Assembly (NCBI RefSeq): GCF_000423105.1
Contig: NZ_AUHI01000004.1
Location: 124,001 to 188,000 of the forward strand
Source of the DNA: Halalkalibacillus halophilus DSM 18494
Lineage (GTDB): Bacteria; Bacillota; Bacilli; Bacillales; Alkalibacillaceae
Direction: 5' to 3'
Length of the DNA stretch: 64,000 bases
Part shown: positions 15,735 through 24,768 of the stretch, piece by piece
Position numbering within the stretch: the first letter of the stretch is position 1
How the letters are laid out: the number at the start of each line of letters is the position of its first letter
Translations under genes and position numbers: made by a program
Notes under the pieces: generated by a model
Told to the model about the DNA's origin: nothing
Seen by the model: only the letters and a program-made list of their open reading frames with translations
Databases searched by the model: none

Positions 15735-17402
15735 TTATACTTCCATTATAATAGGTAAAATCATTGGACGACGTTTTGTCTTATCATATAAGAACGGTTG
15801 AATGGTATCTGTAATTTCATTTTTAATTTCAGACCATTGGGTTGTTCTTCGTTCCATCACTTTATCAAGATGTTCTGAAACCAACTTCTGTGCGTCCTTG
15901 ATTAAGTCCCCAGATTCTCTCATATAAACGAATCCTCTAGAGATGATATCTGGACCGGAAGCGATTTTGAATTCTTTCATGTTAATACTTACTACAACAA
16001 TTACAAGACCTTCTTCCGATAAAATTCTACGATCTCGTAAAACAATATTTCCAATATCACCAATACCGCTACCGTCAACATAGACGGAACCAGAAGGTAT
16101 CTTCCCTGCAATTCCAACTTTGTTTTTACCAATAGCGAGTACATCCCCGTTATCCATGACAAAGCTGTTCTTTTGCGGTACGCCACATTGTGCGGCGAGC
16201 TTCGTGTGCTCAGCAAGCATACGGTATTCCCCGTGAATTGGCATGAAATACTGTGGATTCATAAGACGAAGCATTAACTTCTGTTCTTCCTGTCCACCGT
16301 GTCCAGATGTATGGATATCGTTTAGAGATCCGTGAATGACGTTTGCACCAGCACGATACAATTTATTAATATTTTGATTAATACTAATTGTATTACCTGG
16401 AATAGGTGACGAGCTGAATACTACGGTATCATCTGGTTGAATTTGAATTTGTCGGTGTGTTCCATTTGCTATTCTTGATAATGCAGCAAGTGGTTCCCCT
16501 TGAGAACCTGTACATAATATAACAATTTCATCACTCGGATATTTGTTAATTTGATTAGGTTCAATGAATGTTTCTTTAGGTGCACGAATATAATCAAGTT
16601 CTTGACCAATTCGTATTGCGTTTTCCATACTTCTTCCAAATACAGCTATTTTACGACCATCTTCAACTGCAGATTCAACTACTTGTTGTAATCGATAGAT
16701 GTTAGATGCAAAGGTAGCAAAAATAATTCTGCCTGTTACTTTATCAAAGATTTCACGAATGCTTTCTCCGACTTTTCTCTCTGATAGCGTAAAGCCTGGA
16801 ATTTCACTGTTTGTGCTGTCAGATAATAGACACAAAACACCTTCTGCACCTATTTCAGCCATTTTAGTTAAATTAGCAGGTTCTCCTACAGGAGTGAAAT
16901 CAAACTTGAAATCACCTGTCTGTACGATATTTCCTGGAGGAGTCTTCACTACAATACCAAATGAATCTGGAATGCTGTGTGTTGTACGGAAGAAAGAAAC
17001 GGAAGTCTTTCTAAACTTAAACACATCATCTTCATTAATGTCATGAAGTTCAGTGGAACGCAGCAATTTGTGCTCATCTAGCTTGTTACGTAATAAACCG
17101 AGAGCTAATTTACCAGCATAAATTGGTACATTAATTTCTTTTAATAAAAATGGAATTCCACCAATGTGGTCTTCATGTCCGTGGGTAATGAAAAGACCTT
17201 TAATTTTTTCTTGGTTTTGAATTAAGTACGTGTAATCAGGAATAACATAATCAATTCCTAGTAATTCATCTTCTGGGAACTTGATCCCTGCATCAATAAG
17301 AATAATTTCATCTTGGAATTGGACACCGTACATATTTTTTCCGATTTCTCCAAGACCACCCAATGCAAAGATTGCTACTTGATCATTTTTTACAAACTTC
17401 AT
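15735..17402 (-). CDS. rnjA: Ribonuclease J1
   Basis: 555 residues from the ATG at 17402, the same length as B. subtilis RNase J1. The frame remains open upstream through rpoY, but that is another gene. The metallo-beta-lactamase domain carries HGHEDHIGG (from residue 74) with zinc ligands, and a beta-CASP domain follows. The segment SGHGGQEEQKLMLRLMNP is a family signature. It is a 5'-3' exonuclease and endonuclease in mRNA decay and 16S maturation. Its start lies five bases after the rpoY stop and has no good ribosome binding site, which suggests translational coupling to rpoY. Confidence 0.96.
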   Translation of the reverse strand: MKFVKNDQVAIFALGGLGEIGKNMYGVQFQDEIILIDAGIKFPEDELLGIDYVIPDYTYLIQNQEKIKGLFITHGHEDHIGGIPFLLKEINVPIYAGKLALGLLRNKLDEHKLLRSTELHDINEDDVFKFRKTSVSFFRTTHSIPDSFGIVVKTPPGNIVQTGDFKFDFTPVGEPANLTKMAEIGAEGVLCLLSDSTNSEIPGFTLSERKVGESIREIFDKVTGRIIFATFASNIYRLQQVVESAVEDGRKIAVFGRSMENAIRIGQELDYIRAPKETFIEPNQINKYPSDEIVILCTGSQGEPLAALSRIANGTHRQIQIQPDDTVVFSSSPIPGNTISINQNINKLYRAGANVIHGSLNDIHTSGHGGQEEQKLMLRLMNPQYFMPIHGEYRMLAEHTKLAAQCGVPQKNSFVMDNGDVLAIGKNKVGIAGKIPSGSVYVDGSGIGDIGNIVLRDRRILSEEGLVIVVVSINMKEFKIASGPDIISRGFVYMRESGDLIKDAQKLVSEHLDKVMERRTTQWSEIKNEITDTIQPFLYDKTKRRPMILPIIMEV

Positions 17403-17406
17403 TAGG

Positions 17407-17616
17407 TTACACGCTCTCAATCTTAAAGTCTTCAGATTTTTTCTCATAAGCTAAGTGTGCGTCACTTAGCTCCTGAACACTTTCAATGTTAATATTGCGG
17501 TCTTTTAGTTTTGCACGGACTTCACGTTTACTTTCTGCATCTACATACATTGCTCTTGTTTCTTCTCGAACTGGTGCTTCTTCACCATGTTCTTGATATA
17601 ATACTTTAAAAACCAT
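17407..17616 (-). CDS. rpoY: RNA polymerase epsilon subunit RpoY
   Basis: 69 residues, matching the DUF1447/YkzG family in size and sequence (MVFKVLYQEH start, REETRAMYV, KREVRAKL core). GGAGAG precedes the start. Epsilon is a small subunit of Firmicute RNA polymerase that binds near the jaw and resembles phage protein Gp2. It is always immediately upstream of rnjA in Bacilli, as here, so the two form an operon linking transcription to mRNA decay. Confidence 0.93.
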   Translation of the reverse strand: MVFKVLYQEHGEEAPVREETRAMYVDAESKREVRAKLKDRNINIESVQELSDAHLAYEKKSEDFKIESV

Positions 17617-17702
17617 TTTTTTCTCTCCTTGTTAAATTAATTTCTACGTCTCGTCCCTATCCGTATAGCTATATTTAATGCAAATGTGCATTATAAACAA
17701 AA

Positions 17703-17780
17703 TCAAGTTTTTATTCCTTCTCTGGATTTAAGTAGCTTCCTTAAACGCTTCTTAATTTTCTCTTTAATACGCTTCAACAT
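17703..17780 (-). CDS. Possible 25-residue basic peptide upstream of rpoY
   Basis: A short frame starts at ATG 17780, 12 bases after GGAAGGAG, and encodes a strongly basic peptide (Lys/Arg at about half of positions, start MLKRIKEKIKKRLRK). An in-frame ATG directly abuts the ribosome binding site. It could be a real leader peptide or small protein, or an accident of an A-rich purine strand. Nothing else is seen in the 333-bp gap between rpoY and def except the promoter below. Confidence 0.3.
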   Translation of the reverse strand: MLKRIKEKIKKRLRKLLKSREGIKT

Positions 17781-17883
17781 TATATCATACATCTCCTTCC
17801 ATAAGATATATTAGGAAATCGTATGAATGCAAGTTTATTAAGGTTAGGTGTGATCGTCTAATTATTTTTTACTTTACATATTT

Positions 17884-17912
17884 ATTATATACTTTTACAA
17901 GAGACAATTAAA
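17884..17912 (-). promoter_or_regulatory. Predicted promoter for the rpoY-rnjA operon
   Basis: Minus strand: TTTAAT as a weak -35, 17-bp spacer, perfect TATAAT as -10. It is the best match in the gap and points towards rpoY. Confidence 0.4.
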
Positions 17913-17949
17913 CTAATTCCACTTAAAAAAGTGCTGTTGTGATGGACTT

Positions 17950-18519
17950 TTAAAGGTCTTCTAGTGGTGTTGCGTCAGTTGGAGGGTTCATTGGGTTTTC
18001 TTCATCTATATAATCATAGAACATAACCCCATTTAAATGATCAATCTCATGTTGAAAGACAATTGCTGCGTATCCCTTTAGTCGTAACTTTTTTTCGCTA
18101 CCATCTAACAAAGTAGCTTTTACTGTGATCCGCGCATACCTTGGAACAATACCAGGTACATCTCTGTCAACGGAGAGACAACCTTCCCCATTAGGTAAGT
18201 ATGTTTTTTCAACCGAATGACTAACGATTTTAGGGTTGAATAATCCATAACTATATTCTCTATCGCGATCATCCGTAAAATGGACGGCGATCATTCGTTT
18301 AGAAATACCCACTTGTGGGGCAGCAAGTCCGACCCCTGCTCTTAAATTATATTTATCTGCGAGCTCTTCATCTTGACTGTTTTTTAAATACATAATCATT
18401 TTTTCAAGGTTTTCTTTATCTTCATCTGTTGGAGGAATGGAGACTTCCACAGCTTTCTCTCTTAAAATATCTGCACCTTCACGAACAATCTGATCCAATG
18501 TAATCACGTCTTTTGACAT
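17950..18519 (-). CDS. def: Peptide deformylase (type II)
   Basis: 189 residues. All three metal and active-site motifs are present: GVGLAAPQ (62-69), EGCLS (112-116) and HEIDH (157-161). The long insertion near residues 30-60 marks the type II form of Gram-positive bacteria. It removes the formyl group from nascent proteins, an essential cytoplasmic step. It corresponds to B. subtilis DefB (YkrB), located between rnjA and ykyA as here. AAAGGATG lies before the start. Confidence 0.95.
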   Translation of the reverse strand: MSKDVITLDQIVREGADILREKAVEVSIPPTDEDKENLEKMIMYLKNSQDEELADKYNLRAGVGLAAPQVGISKRMIAVHFTDDRDREYSYGLFNPKIVSHSVEKTYLPNGEGCLSVDRDVPGIVPRYARITVKATLLDGSEKKLRLKGYAAIVFQHEIDHLNGVMFYDYIDEENPMNPPTDATPLEDL

Positions 18520-18679
18520 CCTTTCTATCTAACCGTTCATCCATAATATTTTCTATTTTTACAGTTTATCATATTTTTTATTTTCTTCGTAAATGATCCA
18601 TACTTTTGATTATTATATTGTGTTATAATAACTTTTAGATTAAAAGGAACGATCTAGACATAGGAAGAGGGGTTACTGG

Positions 18680-19339
18680 ATGAAAAGGTTGTTTTTATTA
18701 GGAGTTATTGGGTTTATTACAGTTCTTTTAGTGGCATGTTCTGATGACGGTCAAGCTGCTGAGAACATGTATGAACATTTAGAGAACTCTGTAGAAATTG
18801 AAAGCGGGTTCCATGAAGCGCAAGAAGAACTTGTAGGAATAGAGCAAGAAGAGAATGAACTTTATAATCAAATGATTGAAGTGAATTCTGAAGAGCTAGA
18901 AGAGGTTGAAGGTATTGCAAATGAAGCCTTGGAGTTATCTGAAGAACGTAAGCAGTTAATGGAAGATGAAAAAAATAGTATTGATGAAGCTAAAGAAGAG
19001 TTCGATCAAGTTGAATCTTATGTAGAGGATTTAGAAGAAGAAGCTCAACCTGCTGCAGAAGATATGATTGCAAAAATGGACGAACGTTATGAAGCTTTTC
19101 AAGGTTTGTTTGACGCTTATATGAATTCTATAGATTACGATCAGGAATTGTATAATATGTTAACCGATGAAGATTTAGACGGGGAGTCACTTGATCAACA
19201 AGTAGAGCAAGTGAATAGTAGTTATGATGAAATCACAGAAGCACAAGAAACATTCAATGAGTATACAAATGAATTTAATGACTTAAAAAGAGAATTTTAT
19301 GAAGCTGCAGAATTAGAAGTTTCTTTCTCAGAGCAGTAA
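18680..19339 (+). CDS. ykyA: YkyA-family lipoprotein, helical and acidic
   Basis: 219 residues. A lipoprotein signal ends in LLVAC with Cys 20. The mature part is highly acidic and almost free of Gly and Pro, with long heptad-like Glu/Leu stretches indicating coiled coils. The match is to the YkyA (putative cell-wall binding) lipoprotein family, and its position between def and pdhA is the same in B. subtilis. It would sit on the outer face of the membrane. No catalytic motif is seen and the role is unknown. A strong terminator follows. Confidence 0.82.
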   Translation: MKRLFLLGVIGFITVLLVACSDDGQAAENMYEHLENSVEIESGFHEAQEELVGIEQEENELYNQMIEVNSEELEEVEGIANEALELSEERKQLMEDEKNSIDEAKEEFDQVESYVEDLEEEAQPAAEDMIAKMDERYEAFQGLFDAYMNSIDYDQELYNMLTDEDLDGESLDQQVEQVNSSYDEITEAQETFNEYTNEFNDLKREFYEAAELEVSFSEQ

Positions 19340-19343
19340 AATA

Positions 19344-19379
19344 AAGTGCATTGGACCTATTGGGCCAATGCACTTTTTT
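19344..19379 (+). terminator. Terminator of ykyA
   Basis: Stem AAGTGCATTGG/CCAATGCACTT with a 10-nt loop followed by a T-run. Confidence 0.9.
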
Positions 19380-19688
19380 AAATAGAACAATCATTTGAAG
19401 TTTGAACTGTTATAATACAGATCGTGTGATTAACTAATACAGATAGAGAAAACAGTAAGTATTTTAATTTATCTAACATTATTCATTAAGCAATTGAATT
19501 ATCTGTTTGACTAGTTAATTATAAATAAGATAAACTGATGATATGGAATTGTTGTACTAATCAAATTGGTTATTTCTTATGTAACAGTTACTATGATTAA
19601 TATGCTACATTATTGGGTACATATAAGGTAGGTATGTACGTAAGGAATAATTGAATTGACTTTAAGAAGAGAGGATAGGTGACGTTAA
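19380..19688 (+). promoter_or_regulatory. pdhA upstream region with weak promoter candidates
   Basis: About 310 bp without a gene. TTGACT at 19507-19512 is the best -35, but only GATAAA stands at the -10 position, so the call is weak. Short inverted repeats are visible: GTAACAGTTAC at 19581-19591 and GTACATA/TATGTAC at 19617-19639. They could be operator sites or small RNA stems. No small open frame with a ribosome binding site was found. Confidence 0.4.
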
Positions 19689-20777
19689 GTGAGTTTTAAA
19701 AATCCACTTGAAAAGATTGAAGACAAATTTGAAATGATTCAGATTTTAGATGAAAATGGGAAGATTGTAGATGAGGATAATGTTCCCGATCTTTCTGATG
19801 ATGACTTAGTAGAATTAATGAAGAGAATGGTTTACACAAGAGTTTTAGACCAACGTTCGATAGCCTTAAATCGTCAAGGTCGTCTAGGTTTCTATGCACC
19901 TACAGCAGGACAAGAGGCTTCTCAACTTGGAAGTCACTATGCTTTAGAGAAAGATGATTTCATTTTACCAGCATATCGTGATGTGCCTCAGTTAATTTGG
20001 CATGGACTACCATTATACCAAGCGTTCTTATTTTCACGCGGACACTTTCATGGTAACCAAATGCCCGACGATGTAAATGCCTTAAGCCCACAGATTATTA
20101 TTGGTGCACAGATTACACAAGCTGCAGGTGTAGCAGTTGGAATGAAGAAAAAAGGTAAGGAAAATGTAGCAATCACGTACACAGGTGACGGCGGTGCTTC
20201 ACAGGGTGATTTCTATGAAGGAATCAACTTTGCTGGTGCTTATCAAGCTCCTGCTATTTTTGTTGTGCAAAATAATCAGTTTGCAATTTCTGTTCCAGTT
20301 GATAAACAGTCTGCAGCTAACACAATTTCTCAAAAGGCTGCCGCAGCAGGAATACCAGGATTCTTAGTAGATGGTATGGATGTTTTAGCTGTTTACCAAG
20401 TAACGAAAGAAGCCCGTGAGCGTGCTATAAACGGAGACGGCCCTACGTTAATTGAAACAATGACGTACAGATATGGTCCTCACACTATGGCTGGTGATGA
20501 TCCAACTCGTTATCGTACAGACGATATGGATGATGATTGGGAGAAAAAGGATCCAATCGTTCGCTTCCGTAAGTATTTAGAAGAGAAAGATTTATGGTCT
20601 GAGGATCAAGAAAATGCAGTAGTTGAAAAGGCTAAAGAAGAAATTAAAGCTGCAGTTAAAAAAGCAGATAAGTACGATAAGATGAAAGTTACAGATTTGA
20701 TGGAAAATATGTATGAAGAACTTCCTGCTAACTTACAAGAGCAAATGGAAGAGTACAAAGAAAAGGAGTCGAAGTAG
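19689..20777 (+). CDS. pdhA: Pyruvate dehydrogenase E1 alpha
   Basis: 362 residues from a GTG start; AGGTGA lies upstream and no ATG fits. The thiamine diphosphate motif runs from GDGGASQGD to VVQNN, and RYGPHTMAGDDPTRYR holds the conserved loop. With PdhB it forms the E1 component, decarboxylating pyruvate and passing the acetyl group to the lipoyl arm of E2. It is the first gene of pdhABCD, with intervals of 3-34 bp, all cytoplasmic. Confidence 0.97.
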   Translation: MSFKNPLEKIEDKFEMIQILDENGKIVDEDNVPDLSDDDLVELMKRMVYTRVLDQRSIALNRQGRLGFYAPTAGQEASQLGSHYALEKDDFILPAYRDVPQLIWHGLPLYQAFLFSRGHFHGNQMPDDVNALSPQIIIGAQITQAAGVAVGMKKKGKENVAITYTGDGGASQGDFYEGINFAGAYQAPAIFVVQNNQFAISVPVDKQSAANTISQKAAAAGIPGFLVDGMDVLAVYQVTKEARERAINGDGPTLIETMTYRYGPHTMAGDDPTRYRTDDMDDDWEKKDPIVRFRKYLEEKDLWSEDQENAVVEKAKEEIKAAVKKADKYDKMKVTDLMENMYEELPANLQEQMEEYKEKESK

Positions 20778-20780
20778 AAC

Positions 20781-21758
20781 ATGGCACAGATGACGATGAT
20801 TCAAGCAATAACGAATGCATTGCAAACAGAGCTTAAAAATGATGAAGATGTTCTTGTTTTTGGTGAAGATGTTGGCCAAAATGGCGGTGTATTCCGTGCT
20901 ACAGAAGGTTTACAAGAAGAGTTTGGAGAAGAACGAGTATTTGATACACCATTAGCTGAGTCAGGCATCATTGGTATGGCAGTTGGTATGTCTACACAAG
21001 GGGTTCGTCCTGTACCTGAGATACAATTCTTCGGCTTCGTTTTTGAAGCAATGGATGCAGTGAGTGGACAAGCAGCGCGTTTTCGCTACCGTTCAGGTGG
21101 AAGGTGGCACGCTCCAATTACGATTCGTTCTCCTTTTGGTGGAGGTGTACACACACCAGAGTTACACGCGGATAGCTTAGAAGGATTATTTGCCCAGCAA
21201 CCAGGTTTAAAAGTTGTTATTCCATCAGGCCCATATGATGCGAAGGGATTATTAATTCAATCGATTCGTGATAATGATCCTGTCATTTTCCTAGAACATA
21301 TGAAGTTATACCGTTCGTTCCGTGAAGAGGTTCCTGAAGAGGAATATACACTTGAATTAGGAAAAGCAGAAACAAAGCGCGAAGGTAAAGATATTACATT
21401 AATTGCTTATGGCGCAATGGTTCACGCTGCATTAAAAGCTGCAGAAGAATTAGAAGAAGAGAATATCCAGGCTGAAGTAATTGATTTACGAACTATTGCA
21501 CCAATTGATGTAGATACAATTATAGAGTCAGTTAAGAAGACAAGTCGTGCAGTTGTTATTCAAGAGGCGCAGCGAAAAGCAGGAATTGCAGCTAGTATCG
21601 TTTCTGAAATTCAAGAACGTGCTATTTTACACTTAGAGGCTCCTGTCTTACGTGTGACAGCTCCAGACACAGTATATCCATTCTCAGAAGCAGAAGAGAT
21701 TTGGTTACCTAATCATAAAGATATTGTAGAAAAAGCTAAGGAATCAATAAACTTTTAA
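20781..21758 (+). CDS. pdhB: Pyruvate dehydrogenase E1 beta
   Basis: 325 residues, three bases after pdhA. The transketolase-like pyrimidine-binding domain (FGEDVGQNGGVFRAT, then RYRSGG) is followed by the transketolase C-terminal domain (about 195-320, with VIDLRTIAPID). Conserved Glu and His residues of the family are in place. It pairs with PdhA as the alpha2beta2 E1. Confidence 0.97.
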   Translation: MAQMTMIQAITNALQTELKNDEDVLVFGEDVGQNGGVFRATEGLQEEFGEERVFDTPLAESGIIGMAVGMSTQGVRPVPEIQFFGFVFEAMDAVSGQAARFRYRSGGRWHAPITIRSPFGGGVHTPELHADSLEGLFAQQPGLKVVIPSGPYDAKGLLIQSIRDNDPVIFLEHMKLYRSFREEVPEEEYTLELGKAETKREGKDITLIAYGAMVHAALKAAEELEEENIQAEVIDLRTIAPIDVDTIIESVKKTSRAVVIQEAQRKAGIAASIVSEIQERAILHLEAPVLRVTAPDTVYPFSEAEEIWLPNHKDIVEKAKESINF

Positions 21759-21792
21759 TCAAACTATTTAAGAAGAATAGGAGGGAAAGATT

Positions 21793-23127
21793 GTGGCATT
21801 TGAATTTAAACTCCCTGATATTGGTGAAGGTATCCATGAAGGTGAAATAGCAAAATGGTTTATTAAAAAAGGTGATGAAATTAAAGAAGATGATGTGCTT
21901 TGTGAAGTTCAAAATGACAAAGCAGTTGTTGAGATTCCATCACCCGTAGATGGAACAGTAACGGATGTATTAGTAGATGAAGGTGAAACTGCTATAGTTG
22001 GAGACGTAATCGTCAAAATTGATGCTGAAGGCTACGAGGACGACGATGACGATTCGAGTGAAGAGGAAGAATCTTCTTCAGATCAAACAAAAGAAGACTC
22101 AGATGATGAATCTGAAGAGAAAAAAGAAGAAAAAGAGTCTGATAAGAAAGACTCAGAAGAAGATCAGAAGAAGCAATCTTCAGAAGACTCCTCAGAAGAA
22201 GATGATGGTAGTCGAGTAATTGCGATGCCTTCTGTACGTAAATATGCACGTGAACAAGAAGTGAATATTCAAAAGGTTTCTGGAAGTGGCAAAAATAATC
22301 GTGTACTAAAAGATGATATTGATCAATACCTAAGTGGAGATCAGGAAGAATCTAAATCTTCTACTGAGGAAAGTAAAGAGCAGTCAGAAGATAAACAAGA
22401 GAAGAAGCAACCTACAGAAGGTCAATATCCTGAAACTCGAGAGAAAATTAGTGGAGTTCGAAAAGCAATTGCTAAAGCGATGGTTAATTCGAAACAGACA
22501 GCTCCTCACGTTACGCTTATGGATGAAGTTGATGTAAGTGAGTTAGTTTCGCATCGTAAGAAATTCAAAGAAATTGCAGCAGAGCAAGACGTTAAACTGA
22601 CATTCTTGCCTTATGTGGTTAAAGCACTTGTATCAACGCTTAAGAAGTATCCAGTTCTTAATACATCTTTTGATGATGATACAGAAGAATTAATTCAAAA
22701 ACATTATTATAATATTGGAATTGCAGCGGACACCGACAAGGGTCTAATGGTTCCAGTTGTTAAAGATTCCGATCGTAAATCAATCTTTGAAATTTCATCG
22801 GAAATCAACGAGTTGGCAACCAAGGCACGTGATGGTAAACTATCTTCAGAGGAAATGAAAGGAGCATCAAGCTCTATTACGAATATCGGTTCTGCAGGAG
22901 GTAAATGGTTCACTCCGGTGATCAACCACCCTGAAGTAGCTATTCTAGGCATAGGCCGTATTAGTGAAGAAGCTGTTGTTCGTGACGGAGAAGTTGTTGT
23001 AGCTCCAGTATTAGCACTATCCTTGAGCTTTGATCACCGTATTATCGATGGTGCAACAGCTCAGCACGCAATGAATCATGTAAAACGTTTATTGAATGAT
23101 CCACAATTAATTATGATGGAGGCGTAG
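21793..23127 (+). CDS. pdhC: Dihydrolipoamide acetyltransferase E2 with long acidic linker
   Basis: 444 residues, GTG start after AGGAGGG. One N-terminal lipoyl domain has its lipoyl Lys at residue 43 (NDKAVVEIPS). A linker of roughly residues 79-145 is made mainly of Asp, Glu, Ser and Lys. A peripheral-subunit binding domain follows (AMPSVRKYAREQ, about 146-182), then a second acidic linker and the catalytic domain with His 415 and Asp 419 in SFDHRIIDG. It transfers acetyl groups to CoA and forms the core of the complex. The linkers replace the Ala/Pro-rich hinges common in other bacteria, plausibly a salt adaptation. Confidence 0.96.
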   Translation: MAFEFKLPDIGEGIHEGEIAKWFIKKGDEIKEDDVLCEVQNDKAVVEIPSPVDGTVTDVLVDEGETAIVGDVIVKIDAEGYEDDDDDSSEEEESSSDQTKEDSDDESEEKKEEKESDKKDSEEDQKKQSSEDSSEEDDGSRVIAMPSVRKYAREQEVNIQKVSGSGKNNRVLKDDIDQYLSGDQEESKSSTEESKEQSEDKQEKKQPTEGQYPETREKISGVRKAIAKAMVNSKQTAPHVTLMDEVDVSELVSHRKKFKEIAAEQDVKLTFLPYVVKALVSTLKKYPVLNTSFDDDTEELIQKHYYNIGIAADTDKGLMVPVVKDSDRKSIFEISSEINELATKARDGKLSSEEMKGASSSITNIGSAGGKWFTPVINHPEVAILGIGRISEEAVVRDGEVVVAPVLALSLSFDHRIIDGATAQHAMNHVKRLLNDPQLIMMEA

Positions 23128-23130
23128 ATT

Positions 23131-24537
23131 ATGGTAGTAGGAGATTTTCCAGAAGAAGTAGATACTCTTGTCGTTGGAGCAGGACCAGGTGGTTATGTAG
23201 CCGCTATTCGTGCCGCTCAAATGGGACAAAAAGTAACAATTGTAGATAAAGGAAACTTAGGTGGCGTTTGTCTTAACGTTGGGTGTGTTCCATCTAAAGC
23301 ACTAATCGCTGCTGGTCACCGTTATGAACATGCGACAGGATCAGATGATATGGGGATTACAGCAGAGAATGTTTCTGTAGATTTCTCTAAAGTTCAAGAA
23401 TGGAAAGGTTCAGTAGTTGAAAAACTAACTGGCGGAGTAGAAGGCTTACTAAAAGCAAACAAAGTTGATATTGTAAAAGGTGAAGTATACTTTGTAGATA
23501 AAAATACAGTAAAAGTTATGGATGAGAAGAATTCACAGACGTATAAGTTTAATAATTCGATCATTGCTACTGGTTCTCGTCCAGTTGAATTAAAGCCGTT
23601 TCCTTATTCTGACCGTGTAATTGATTCCACAGGTGCATTAGAACTTGATGAAATTCCTGAGAAAATGGTTGTAATCGGTGGCGGTTATATTGGTACGGAG
23701 CTAGGTAGCGCTTATGCTAGCTTTGGAACAGAAGTGACCATCTTGGAAGGAACAAAAGATATTCTAGGTGGATTTGAAAAACAAATGACTCAACTTGTTA
23801 AAAAACGCTTGAAGAAAAAGGGAGTTTCTGTTGTAACAGAAGCAATGGCTCAAGGCGTGGAAGAAACGGATGATGGTGTAAAAGTAACGTATGAAGAAAA
23901 AGGGGAAGAGAAAACAGTTGATGCTGATTATTTACTAGTTACTGTTGGACGTCGCCCGAATACAGATGAAATTGGTTTAGATGAAATTGGTGTTGAATTA
24001 GATGACAACGGACTAATCAAAATCGACAAACAGTGTAAGTCAAGTGTAGATAATATCTATGCAATTGGAGACATTGTGGAAGGACCACCACTAGCTCACA
24101 AAGCTTCTTACGAAGGTAAAGTAGCAGCTGAAGCAATTAGTGGAGAGAAAAGTGAAATTGATTATCTTGCAATGCCTTTAGTAGTATTCTCAGATCCTGA
24201 ATTAGCAAGTGTAGGTTATACAGAAGCTGATGCAAAAGAAGCAGGATATGATGTAAAAGCTTCTAAGTTCCCATTCGGAGCAAACGGCCGTGCACTTTCT
24301 CTTAATGACTCAGAAGGTTTCGTGAAAATGATTACGCGCAAATCTGATGGTCTTGTAATCGGAGCACAAGTTGCTGGACCAAATGCAAGTGATCTAATTG
24401 CTGAATTAGGTTTAGCAATTGAAGCTGGAATGACAGCTGAAGACTTAGCACTTACTATTCACGCTCACCCAACATTAGGTGAAACAGTGATGGAAGCAGC
24501 TGACGTTGCAATTGGTATGCCAATTCACACAACTTAA
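23131..24537 (+). CDS. pdhD: Dihydrolipoyl dehydrogenase E3
   Basis: 468 residues, three bases after pdhC. FAD-binding VVGAGPGGYVAA is near the N-terminus, and the redox disulfide is C47/C52 in GGVCLNVGCVPSK. An NAD-binding GGGYIGTELGSA motif lies mid-chain, and the C-terminal HAHPTLGETVMEAA carries the catalytic His. It reoxidises the lipoyl arm of PdhC and probably also serves 2-oxoglutarate and glycine complexes. Last gene of the operon. Confidence 0.97.
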   Translation: MVVGDFPEEVDTLVVGAGPGGYVAAIRAAQMGQKVTIVDKGNLGGVCLNVGCVPSKALIAAGHRYEHATGSDDMGITAENVSVDFSKVQEWKGSVVEKLTGGVEGLLKANKVDIVKGEVYFVDKNTVKVMDEKNSQTYKFNNSIIATGSRPVELKPFPYSDRVIDSTGALELDEIPEKMVVIGGGYIGTELGSAYASFGTEVTILEGTKDILGGFEKQMTQLVKKRLKKKGVSVVTEAMAQGVEETDDGVKVTYEEKGEEKTVDADYLLVTVGRRPNTDEIGLDEIGVELDDNGLIKIDKQCKSSVDNIYAIGDIVEGPPLAHKASYEGKVAAEAISGEKSEIDYLAMPLVVFSDPELASVGYTEADAKEAGYDVKASKFPFGANGRALSLNDSEGFVKMITRKSDGLVIGAQVAGPNASDLIAELGLAIEAGMTAEDLALTIHAHPTLGETVMEAADVAIGMPIHTT

Positions 24538-24550
24538 TAAAATTGATTCT

Positions 24551-24592
24551 AAATCAAATGTAGGGGTGCTCCTTTAGGGGTGCCCCTGATTT
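24551..24592 (+). terminator. Terminator of pdhABCD
   Basis: AAATCA/TGATTT encloses a long G-U-rich stem beginning AGGGGTGC and ending GCCCCT. Only a short T-stretch follows. Confidence 0.65.
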
Positions 24593-24734
24593 ATGTTATA
24601 TGTTCTTGGTATAATCGTCGTTCTCATAAAAATAGCAAAGTCGTCACCCTGATTAGAAACGCATATAAATCATTGGGCTTGGTATTCTATTCCTTATATG
24701 CATACCTCAAAACTATATTAATTATAAAATAAAA

Positions 24735-24764
24735 GAGAGCTTAGGATTTAAATCCTAAGCTCTC
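24735..24764. terminator. Perfect 30-bp palindrome, terminator of the BCCT gene
   Basis: GAGAGCTTAGGATTT meets its exact complement head-on, with CTTTTT on the plus side and TTTTATTTTAT on the minus side. It can stop transcription from either direction. Confidence 0.88.
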
Positions 24765-24768
24765 CTTT

